Assembly: GCF_036417845.1 (NCBI RefSeq)
Contig: NC_089981.1
Span: forward strand, 23,766,001-23,830,000
Length of the DNA stretch: 64,000 nucleotides
Reading direction: 5' to 3'
DNA from: Apteryx mantelli
Lineage: Eukaryota; Chordata; Aves; Apterygiformes; Apterygidae
Positions 48,601 through 59,200 of this stretch are shown here, piece after piece. A model generated the notes under the pieces. The model did no database searches and was not told the DNA's origin. It saw nothing but the letters and a program-made list of their open reading frames with translations. The translations under genes and the position numbers were made by a program. Numbering within the stretch: the first letter of the stretch is position 1; each line of letters starts with the position of its first letter.

Positions 48601-51600
48601 CTCCTTTTATCAAACCCATGCCAGACAGTGTGGAAAATATGATCTCGTCTTTCGTGCATGTGTATGCATGTACTTTTCTGCTGCAAATGTAGTTTCCTTT
48701 CCAGTGAAAGGTTGTTCCAGAGCTGTTAGCGTTGACAAACTGTGAACTATTGACAGATCCCAAACAATCACAACTGCCAGCCATTTGGGAGGGGTGAGTT
48801 CTCCCTCAATAAAATTGCTAGCAAATAATCATTTCCTCTTAAAATAAGTGCCTCTATGCAGTTGCCACTTAGCTTCATATAACAGGAGCTGACAACAGCA
48901 TATGTGAGCTTAGATGTCTCCAAGGAAAGAATAAGATGTGATGTTGAGTCTATGCATCCTTGCTCTGCTAGATCCTCTCCCTCCTTGAGCTGGCATGTGC
49001 CTCTTATGTTTCTTTTCACTCCAGCTGACATCTTTGTGTACAGCCTTAGCTGTTCCTTGTGCTTGGCCCCATCCAGCTTTCTGGACGCAATGGCAGAAAA
49101 ACTCCTCTTTAACTTTATATCAGGCCTGGCTTTGGAGCATTAACTACTGTTGTCTCCCTTGGCAGAGGCATGTGGTGATCTTCAGGCTTTTTGGATACAT
49201 GACAATACTTTTGCCTGTCCTTTCATAATGACTCCCATCTTTGCCCTGGCTCAACGAGGGAGGCAAGGATGCATGCTGGCAAGCTCTAAGTTAAGATATC
49301 TTTCCACATGACAAGGCAAAGCTTGAAGTGAGGGTATTGTCTGGAAGTGGGAGTTGTCAGAGGATGCTTGGGGATTCCTGCTTCTCCTTTAGCCTACTCT
49401 GACCCCAGCTGGAGTAACCAGCACTGCAGTGTGAGGCAGGGACTAGTGATGGCTAAGAAAGCCTATGTTGCACAATGCAGTGCTACCAAGCCAGCTGCAG
49501 ATGAGCTAATATGCCTATACCGAGCAGAAGTTGTATTTCAATCCTGGAAAACTATGTTGTGCTGATCAGCTGGGCTGTGTAGCTTGGGCAGAGTGCTGTG
49601 CCAAGCAGTGGTACCTCCTCCAGCTCTACAACTGCCTTGGCTGTCCTAGCCTGGAGAGACTCTCCATGCCACTGAGAGATGCAGGCATGACCTGAGCACA
49701 CTGGAAGAGTAAAAATAAGAGGTGGACAGGAAGGTCTCACTGCCTGGCAGTCTTTCATCTGAGCTGCAGCTTGGGCAATTCCTTGAATGTCTCAGGAGGC
49801 CTTTGTTCAAATGATTACAAGCTTATCTGGCCACAAAACGTGTTGCTTAGTTTTGGGTGATGCTTAAATACATCACACAGATGCCACTTGGTGAAGCAAG
49901 GCAGTGCCTGTGTTAGAGCTGCATCCTTACTACAATCACTGGAGAAGCCTGAAGGTGTCTTCAGCTGCTCAGTGTCCATCTAATCCAGCCATCCAAAGCA
50001 AAGGCAGTCCTGTTTATTTTGTTGCAAGTTCAAATCCATTCAGCAGCTTTGAAAACCTCGGTGAAGGAAGGCTAGCCCCAGGGAAGGCGATGCTTTGTCC
50101 TCAGCCTGGACAGCCACCCTTTTGCCCCCTTCTCTTTTGTATAGTACCTGTGATCTTGGTTCTGCAGGTGGCTCAACATCAAAAGCTATCAAGTTTCTAC
50201 AATAGCTCTGTGGATATGTGAAATACTCCTAAAACTAGAGATAAAATAAATGCTTGTGGTTGATATATGGTACTTTCCAGGAGGATGAAGGATGCAAGCC
50301 TCCTGCTCTGCACTAGGCCCTGGACTACACTTGTTCACTGCAGTTCAACCCTGGCAGCCCTTTGGGGGTTGTGGGAGTGTTGGCACAAGTTGTACCCTCC
50401 AACATCCTTAAAACTAAAGAACTATCAAAGCCTCTCAGTGAAAGAAAAACACTCAGATGTAGAATTTTAAACAGGTGTGTATGTCAACTGTTCCTCAGCA
50501 CTACCTGGAGCTTTGGTCCTGCAAGAAGGACTTTTTTTTCAGATAACTCCAGGCAGTGTCTGCCTGTGAGGAAGCAAACTCTTGGCAGTGGTTGCCTATG
50601 GCCTATTTATCTGGGCTGGATAAATCCCTGGTGCTTGGCCCTGCTTTTGAGGGGGAGCTCAGAGATGGAGCTGGCCTCCTCAGGACCAATAGTTCTCCTA
50701 TTGTCCTGTAATGACCCTCCTGCCTTTGCTGGGGAGTGTCTTATCTGCAGTCATTGTTTTGTCTTCCTGCCTGTTTCCCAACAGCTCTGTTGATTTAACC
50801 TAATATATAGATATGGTACACGGCAGGGTAACCACGCTGGCTCCAAGCGCTTGCCTAGCTGCGCTCCTCTAGGGCTCGGGTGAGTCATGCTGCCTCAGCT
50901 CCCTGTCTGTGAAATCAGGATGGTGGTAATTCCCCTTGGCCGCTCAGGCTGTATCTCCCTGTTTGTGCAGCACCCAGCACAATAGGGGCTCTGATCTCCT
51001 GTAGCCCCTCCGCGCTGCCCTGGATAATGCTTACACCACCTCTGTTTGCTTTCCCCACCCACCCTTTCTTTAACATATCTTTCAGCATCTTCCTTTGGGT
51101 TTCTTCTCCCTCAGCCCACTCATCCTTTTTTCCTCATTTGTTTTGCTTTCCTGGAGCAAAGTGTCTTCTCTTACAAGGCTGGTGGACTTGCATCTCTCCT
51201 GAAGAGTCCCTCACTAGGAGATGAAGCAAATCTTTGTGCTTTCTGGTTTTGGGGTCTGACCATAAAATGCCCCATGGGGGCAGAACAGGATGAGTTGCCC
51301 CCCCTCCATTCTGGAGGTGGGGGGGTGAGGGCTGCTCCTCCTAGATGCTGCTTTCTTTCCTTTTCATTTTTGCCTCTCTGGATGTTATAGGAACAAAGTC
51401 ATTGCTGTTCCTGAGCCAAGTAATTCAGACTTATTATGACGTGGTGTTTGACTGTTTGGACTGAGCCCACAATTACACATGTTCTTCCCTGTGAGCCAAG
51501 CCTCTTGCAGCTACCTTGATATTCCTCCTTGTCTCTAGGCTCTCCTGCTGCCTTGCCCATTTGCAGGGCGAGTCCAGTACCACGCTGTCCCCCATAGAGC

Positions 51601-54600
51601 CCTTCACAAGCGTCTGCTGGCTCCTTTGTCCACTGCCTGGTGCTCTTCCAAGTGTGTGGGATGGATGAAAGCTCTGAGTCAAGACAGCTCCCGCCTACAG
51701 CATCCCCTCCCCGAACACCCCTGGGGTCATGCTTTGGCTTGAATGTCCCTGCTGACTCGCTGCCTGGGCCAAGGAGGGTTTGCCTCAGGAGCACTGGAAG
51801 GGCTGGACTCCTCTCCCTGCAGCCAATTGCTTCTGCTCTGCTGTCTTGACAGGGGTGGCTGCGGTTGCAGGTTGAGTATCAAGGGCTTCTCATTGCACCC
51901 ATACTGGGATACTTTGCCTTCTGGAGGCATCTTTAATGTGGTTGTATGGCTCCCACTTCACACTGAGGTATTTTCCAGAGCTGCCAGGTCATGAGTGAGC
52001 AAAGCCAGAACTCAGCATCCCTCCCATTCCTGTCTTTTCCCTCAAATCATGGCACCCTGAGCTAACACAGAGATGAGTTGCCCTGCCCTGCACTCCTGAT
52101 AGCACAGTCCTGGGGCTTGTAACTCACCAATTCTGGTGAGAAAGAGATGAAATGTGCTGCTTTGGCTGCTAGACTCTCTTCCCTTGGGATTATCTTTGGC
52201 TGCCCAGTTAGGCTGTCCAAATGTGAGTGCAGGCAGAATAAGCAAGGCTGTGTGAACTGGGATCCAGGGATGAAGGTGACATGGGCAAACCCTGTGTGTC
52301 TGTCAGGGTAACTCACCCACTGGGCTGTCTATGCAGTTTATGTGCCAACTGATATGGCCCTTCTCACTGGGGCTCCAGGGGCCCTTGGGGCTCCAAGGTG
52401 GCTTGGCAAGTGCTTGGGAGGTTGTGCTTATGTGCTGACATCTGTGTGTATGGTGGAGGGAGGGGTGTCAGGGTAGGGAGAAAGGTGTTTGGGATGGCAG
52501 AGATGGGGTCACATCAGCTAAGAAGCAGAAACACGTAGAGATGTCCTCTACTCCATCATCCTTGGGAGGGTTCCTGGAGCTGAGCTCCGCTGAAGATTCG
52601 GGGCGTGGGGTCTCTGGCTGGCTCAAAGCATCCCTTGCTGGGACAGGGCTGCCTAGCCCATATTGAAGCAGCGAGGCTCTTCCTTCGAGGAGATCTTCTC
52701 TTGGTGGGATCTCACCACTGGTTTGTGGAGCATGAATCTCTAGAAACTGTGCTGGCAGCTGGCTGAAGCAGGTGGCACCCATAAAGGTCTGGCCTTCAAG
52801 CGACTGGATGTGGTGGCTTATGCTGCTACTGAGCCTGCCTGATATTGCTTGCATCCCAGCAGTACTGGAAAAGATAGCTCAGGCTACACTTTGCTAACAG
52901 GACTAGACTCTCTTTGCTGCTTTTTTCCTTAAACCATGTTTTAGCCTCCAACTGATTTTGCAACTGGCCCTACATAGCAGAGAGATTACATAATTAACGG
53001 GAACTGGTGTGGCCCTTTCTCTCTGGACTCCTGCCCTCTTTCGTCCAGCAGTGGGCCCTGAGTTGCTCCGTCCTGGCATGTCTCTCCATTGCAGTTTTGC
53101 CTGTTGCTGGGAAGAGCTCTGGGAAGCTCTTCAGCCAGCAGTGTGCTTCCAGGTGCAGTCACAAAAAGTGCTTTGGGCATCTCTTCTGTACTGGGGTGCA
53201 GTTTTGCTGCAGGGATTTGTGGTGGTTCTTCTAGTTTAAATTGTGCCAAAAATAAGAGGAATTCTTGGCTATTTTCTTCCTGTCTCTGCTGCACTACTAC
53301 CTGTTTCCTGATGGGACCACGAAGTTTCTTTCTGCAAAATATATGAGCAGCTGTGGGGCTGATGCTAACCTTACTGTTCTTGAATATATGGCATGACTCA
53401 GACTGCATCTGGACTGTGCAGGGAAGAGAGAGGAGACAGAAGTTACCTCTGCTCTGTGGAGAGTATGGGGTTTCTCTTGCGTTGCTGTTTCTCCATGGTC
53501 CCTTAAGGCCCAGGCTTTGTGCCTTTGAGTATTGGGTTTAAATGCCTCCTGGCCCACTGAGATAGGGATAGTATCTCTGCATGTGTGTCACCAAGAGGGT
53601 ATAGGTTCCCTTTCTTCTTGCAGGCTGTGAGTTTAGAGACAGGGTCTTGCTCGCCCTCTCTGCAGGTCCCTGGTGAATGCTGCAAGAAAGATATATGTTT
53701 TCTCCTCCTATCTAACATCTATCTCTGGCAAAGATGAAAACCAGCAAGAAGGGCAGGAAACCATTCCTGGAGGACAAGCAGCATGGCCACCCTGCAAAGA
53801 CAGGAGGATTTTCCAGGCCAAGTTTAGTACAAGGATTCTCTCTCTCTGCCTGCTGCCTGTTGTGATGTAGGATCCCTTTTCTGAGCATTTCACTTTGTTT
53901 TTTTCCAAATGATCTTATCACCCTAGACCAGTAAGATAGCTAAAGCCATCACCTTCCTTTTCGGTCCTAGATTTCCTCATCCAGCAGGGCATTTATCTGC
54001 CATACTTCTTGAAGGCACCCATTGCTGAGTGGTGGTCAGCACTGGGCTTGAGGAGCTCATTGGTTTCATGGGGACTACCTTTCTGGAGGATGCTGATCTT
54101 GGGTGTCAAGGCAAGGCTCTCCTGCTAGGTAAATCAACAGCTTCTTGCTTTGCTTGTTTACATCAAGGATCTTGTCTCCTGTATTGAGTGGTGTGCCATC
54201 CCCTCTTCCCCTCCCTGCAACAGCAAGCTCCTTGCCGTCTCCTCGCTGCAGAAGCTGCATTCCTCCCTGCCCCTCCTCAGCCCGCTCCGGCTCGCGTGGT
54301 ATCTCCGGCTATAATAAGAGTGCTGTGACTGGGGAACTGTGATTTCATTCAGCCCCCAGTTGCTGCTGGCCCATTGCTGTTAGCTATGTCCCTGCCTGCC
54401 AGGACTCTGTTTTGGATCCTTGGCTGGGTCAGACCATGGGAGTCGCTGGCAGGTTTGGGCTAATTCCTTCCAAAAAGAAAACCCTGCAGGTGCAGATTTC
54501 ATTGGAAATGTGCGGGCAATCGGGATGAAGTCAATAGGAGTGTTCACATGTGTAAGACTAATTACTCCTGTGAGTGCTTGCAGGGTTGGGACATGCTCTT

Positions 54601-55860
54601 TTTGAGCAGCAGAGACTTTCTGTGATGAATCTCTTGCATTTTCTTGCCAGCCTCAAATTTAGAAATGGAAAACAAAAAGGCGGCACCTAAGCAGCCCATA
54701 GTGTCAGACCAGGATCAGTTTCAGTGCTTAGTGGCTTTTGTTATGTCTAATCACTTAGGGGAAGCTTAGTAAATACCTACAGAATAAACAAACAAACTGT
54801 TTCAAAATGAGGATGTGGAGGAGGGGAGGTGCCTCCTTCTGATCTGGGTTTTAATACACTTCCTCTTTATTGAGATTTCTTGGTGTATTTCATGGGCAGC
54901 TTCCCCATTTCCCCCTTTCAACTTACCGAGCTGCAAGAAATGGTTCTGCAGAAGGGAGGGAACGAAAATGTGTGAATTGGAGGAGAGGGGCTGAGGGCAG
55001 AAGGACGGTGAGTGCTGGAGCAGGGTGGTCCCTTAGCAACTCCTCACGTCTGAGAGACAGCAGGATGAGTATTTCTGTTTACCACGGGGGGAAAACGAGC
55101 AGGCTACGCCATGAGGACCCTTATGTGCAGGTATAAGGTAGGGCCTGGATTTGCTAGGTATCTGAGTGGAAGAGCTCTTCCCAAAGAAGGCACACATGGA
55201 CCAGGAGACGCAAGGTAGGAAAAGAAGTTTTTCTAAGATCGCTCCCATGACAGGGGTGGTGTGAAGACAAGAGCAATTGTCCGAGTCCAACCGCATGGCA
55301 GCCAGGCGTTTTGTTGTAGCAGGTGACAGTGGTGTTAGTCCCTCATCAGACACTCGCGCACTTCCTATGCTCCTGAAATCTCAGTGTTTCAGGAAGAGAA
55401 GACAGATGTTCTCCCTCTCCCCCAATTTGATGGCTGGGGAAACTGAGGCACGAGAGAGACAAAGTCACTTGAGCAGGTCAGCAGGAGGCTTGGGAGCAGC
55501 ACCAGGGTGCCTGCTTGCCAGGGCTCTAGCCTAGAGCCTTCCCCCAGGGCCTAGCTGCTATTTTAATCCCATGAGAACGTTTTGCTTTGACAGAGTTTTC
55601 CAGCAGAAACCCCCTTTCCCATTAATCCCTCTCAGTTCCTCTGTGTGTGTGCGTGGGGACCTTTTGGAGGTGTCAGGGCAGGGACCCTGTCGGCAGACTT
55701 CTCTTGATGTGAACGGACCGGGCGTGATTTACTGTGATTTAATCTGGGCGCGAGCCGCCAACCTGGGTTTCTGCTCCCCAGTTGCTGCTTTGTTCCTAAT
55801 TTGTGTAATGGGAAATGAAGTAAAGGTAGGTAGAAAGGAGGAAAGCGTGGAGGGAGGGGG

Positions 55861-55936
55861 CGAAAAGGAGAGGCTGGAAAGGGAGGACGGGGAGGGGGCG
55901 AAAAGGAGAGGCTGGAAAGGGAGGACGGGGAGGGGG
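55861..55936. repeat. Tandem duplication of a 38-bp purine-rich unit upstream of LSP1 exon B
   Basis: CGAAAAGGAGAGGCTGGAAA begins at 55861 and again at 55899, with identical flanking purine-rich sequence, so the period is 38 bp and there are two copies. Next to it are an AGG/GGA repeat (about 55940-55960), GGGCC pentamers (about 55981-56001) and a GCG repeat (about 56058-56078). The whole patch is strongly strand-asymmetric (purines on plus) and lies just upstream of the probable start of promoter B. Confidence 0.8.
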
Positions 55937-55959
55937 AAGGAGGAGGAGGAGGAGGGGGA

Positions 55960-56153
55960 GAAGAGGCTTTAGAGCGGCGGGGCGGGCCGGGCCGGGCCGG
56001 GCGGCGGCAGAGGTGGAGGCGCGGCGGGGGCGGCCGGGGGCGGCCGGGAACAAAAGGGCGGCGGCGGCGGCGGCGGCGCCGGGATCGCACCGGCGGCGGG
56101 AGCGGAGCGGCGGCGGGAGCGGCGCCCGGCGAGGCGGCCCCGGCCCCGGCAGC
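55960..56153 (+). promoter_or_regulatory. LSP1: CpG-island promoter B of LSP1, with 5' UTR of exon B
   Basis: A dense CpG island (GGCGGG, GGGCC and GCGGCG repeats) directly precedes the ATG at 56154, without a TATA box. It should hold the transcription start and 5' UTR of the exon-B transcript. GC boxes suggest Sp1-type control. The start site is not resolvable. Confidence 0.6.
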
Positions 56154-56212
56154 ATGAGCGGCGCGGTGCTGCGGCGCCACTGCAGCAAGCGGGGCTTGCA
56201 GAACCTCCTGCG
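56154..56212 (+). CDS. LSP1: LSP1 alternative coding first exon B (partial gene)
   Basis: ATG at 56154 encodes MSGAVLRRHCSKRGLQNLL plus two bases of a final Arg-like codon, then a GTAGGT donor. I recall mammalian LSP1 having an alternative leader of this type, with a basic Ser-Lys stretch ending GLQNLLR, joined to the common TAQWSVEDEEEA exon. Mouse LSP1 is known to make lymphoid and mesenchymal (S37) forms that differ only in about 20 N-terminal residues from separate promoters. The splice phase equals that of the exon at 42195, so both can use the same downstream acceptor. The shared second exon is not in the window. Identity is probable from memory of the family. Confidence 0.7.
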
Positions 56213-59200
56213 GTAGGTGCTGCTGCCCGCGCCGGGGGGAGCCGGTCGGCGTGTGTGTGCGTGTGCGTGTAAAGCGGCGCGCGGGTGGGAATCGGCTCGG
56301 CTCCTGCCTCGCCGCCCTCCTCCAGCAGGCACGGTGTGCTGGAAGGAAGGGAAAACGCATCCTCCCTCCAAACAATGCGAGAAAAGCAGGTTTGAACTTA
56401 ACTGATGGCTTTCGCAGGAGCACGCCACCGAAATAACTAAATGCAGCTGGACTGTGACACTCACCTGAGCCAGCTGATATTTTTTTTCCCCTCCCTCTGT
56501 GTGCAAGGAATTTCACTGTCTGTGCGTGTGTCCCCTGAGTGCTGAAGGCTTCTGGCTAGCAAAAGGATTTTTTTTTTTTTGGTAGTAAATGTGTGTTGCG
56601 ATGTGCATTTTTGATTCAGAGATCTGTAAAGGGCCAGATCCTCCCGGGGGCGTCGGCTGACGCTGCTCTATTGATTTAATCAATAGCAATGGTGCTTTGA
56701 ACCTTCCTCTGCAAGCGTAATCGCCAGGGTGGGAGGTGGGCGATTTGGTTGGGCTCGTTTCCATTTGTCCAGTGAGGCCGAGCTGTACGAGGACGGCTAC
56801 CTTGTCTGCTAACACTGGGATTCCCTTCCGTGCAGTCGCTTCGCTTTTCGGTGCAGGTTGGACGTGCGACCCTCCCGTGGGGGTCTCCACTGCCCTCCCC
56901 TAGCTGCTAGGGGAGCTTGTTCTGTACCGTGCCGATTGCTCAGGCCAGGCGGACGAAACGGGCTGCTCGGCTCTCTGTTTAATTTAGGGGCTGAATCGGT
57001 GAGTGCTGGGTTAACGTCCCACAGGTTGAGCACCTCTTGGCTCCCTTGCACTGTCTGTCCTCGCCGGTGCCTGCTGGTCTCCAGCCGGGAGTTGAAGAGG
57101 TCAAACAGGGTGTGTGGGGGGGGTCTTTTGGGTAGGTGATATCCAGCCAGTTTGGGATTTCCATGGTTGAGAATGCAGCCTCTGAACCTCACTCCCTCCT
57201 CCCCTCCCCCCAAGAGTTTCTTGCCTCGGAAGGGAAATTCAGGAAGGGAAAATACAGCCCTCCAGTCTGTCCCACCAGAGGAGTCAACAGAAAAACTCCC
57301 CTTGACTGCTCTGGCCCCCGGGATGGAAAAGGGCCGCGACAGACTCCTTGTCTGCGCTCGTCTTCCGCCCGTGTTGTCCTTCCCGGTCCCAGCCCCGGGG
57401 ATGGAGGTCTCTGCTCGGTGTGAAATAGCCACCCGGGGCCACAGGCTTGGTGGCTTGGGGCTTGTGAGGGGTAGGGAAACCTCCACGTGGGTTTGCAGCC
57501 GGCGGGCTCGCGCGAGGGCTGAGGCTGACTCGCGACCGGCCGGCACGCCAGAGGGCCGGGCAGAGGAGCCGAGGGGAAATCGCCTGCCCGCAGGTGGGCA
57601 GTGACTTCTTCTGCAGGGTGGCAGGCACGTGTGCCTCATCTGTGGAAAATGGATGCCCGAAGGGCTGTCCTTGGCACAGCCCGGCCTGGAGGCGTTTTCC
57701 TCTCCCTAACGGTGGCCCTGAACTCCTGCTGCTGCAGGCAGGGACTTTTGGTGCCCCGGAGACACCTGTGCACCCCGGGGTCTTTTACCTAAGGGACATT
57801 CGTGCTGAGCAGGGTTACTTGTTAAGCTTAATCCAACTGAGCTTTGGCTTTTTGGCTGCATTTCCCTGTTCTGTTTGCAGATGAGGAGTGTGGGTGGGGT
57901 GTGAAGAAGTGTGAGGGATTTCACCTGTGGTTTACCCCCAGATAACCCCACGGGAATCGGCAGGAGAATAGGTACGGTTTGCTCCCTATGTAGCACAATC
58001 TGTTTTGCAGTGAGATTTTTCCCCCAGCTCCCCTGTCACCCCCAAAGCTTACCCCTAACGCAGGCAGGCGGCCTGGCTGCACGCTGCCGGCAGCGGGGCT
58101 GGCTCCACGGCTCTGCTGGCCTGGGTGCATGCACAGGCTCCTTCGGCTGGGGAATTGCTTGAGCTTCCTGGCTTCGAGACACATCACTGAGAAGATCCCT
58201 GTGTTCCTGCTCTGCTTTAATCTTTCCCAGGGTGGCCGCAGGCAGAGCGGTTACACTGTGCAGCTCCCAGGCTCTTCGTGATGTGCCTGAAGCATTTAGG
58301 TGACCCAGAGCATGAGAGAAAGTGCCGCCATGCTCAGAGTCGTGTCCCCAGACACCAGGGATTTCGGTGTGATGCCGGATCCACCAGATCTGAGCCTGGT
58401 CCCACGCTGCTGCTCCTGAGGCAGTGTCGTGGCCGTGGTCCAGTTTGAGCCTGACGCAAGGCTCTGCGATGTCTTTGATGGGGTGACCTGTTGGCTCCCA
58501 GCTGGCAGGCTTGCTTTGCACCTTGTTCACCGAAAATCAAAAGGATGTGCTTGTCTGTGCCGCTCGAAGGGAGCCGTGGGGTCTGTCCGGGCTGTGCCTG
58601 TGCCCTTGTTGCCCCCCGCTCCCCTCCCTGCTTTGCCGCTGCGCGCCTGTGCGTGTGCTGCAGGGATAACCCGAGAATTACCTTCTTCGAGCATCGCTCC
58701 GCCGAGGAAGCTGCTTCCTCGCCAGGCTGTCCTACAGCGGGCTTGAAGTCCTGATCCAGAAACCTTCTGAAATCAGGATGGAAGCCTAGACTGAGTCCCG
58801 GTGCTCGAGTGTGAGGTACGCGCTTGAGACAAAAATCCCGGCATTTCAGACGCACAAAACGGCCCGTGCCCCGGTGCCGAGCAGGAGCGCTTGGCTGCAA
58901 ACTCTCGCTAAGCCTGCGTTCACCCGAACATTGGTCCCAGGAGCCAAGTCTGTGTAAACCGGCTTTCCCGCCAACTGCGCGGCCAGGTTTAGCGCGCGCT
59001 GAGCTTCAGCGCGGGTCGGTGCGCTTGAGAGCAGCGGGCCGTGCCAGAGGTGACGGAGGCTGTTTTCCCGGGCTGAGGTGCCGCGTCGGCGCTCTGGGAA
59101 CGGCATCTGGCCTTCGCCTCCCTGCAAGCTGGCGCTGGGCTGGGAGATGAGCCCTTCCTGCTCCCCGCTGGCTACCAGCAGCGGGATGCGGGCAGCTTTG

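Larger units (their letters stand above)
42275..56153 (+). other. LSP1: LSP1 first intron (between alternative first exons)
   Basis: Fourteen kilobases without a supported exon. Contents seen: an A17 tract (45602-45618), a GT repeat (about 45891-45906), a GC-richer patch at about 45.8-47.2 kb and an MSEF-type short open frame with a donor-like end at 46446. Minus-strand open frames of 128-140 codons (52468-52854 and 52986-53408) and longer ones in the GC-rich patch have no recognisable domain. I see no transposon remnants. Regulatory elements for both LSP1 promoters are likely here but cannot be pinpointed. Confidence 0.45.

Noticed and set aside
55632-56516. 294-codon Pro/Arg/Ser-rich open frame, minus strand, over LSP1 promoter B
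   Set aside because: It is the antisense reading of the GGA and GCG repeats of the CpG island.
56809-57639. 276-codon open frame, minus strand
   Set aside because: No homology recognised and overlapping frames on both strands; sits in LSP1 intronic GC-rich DNA.
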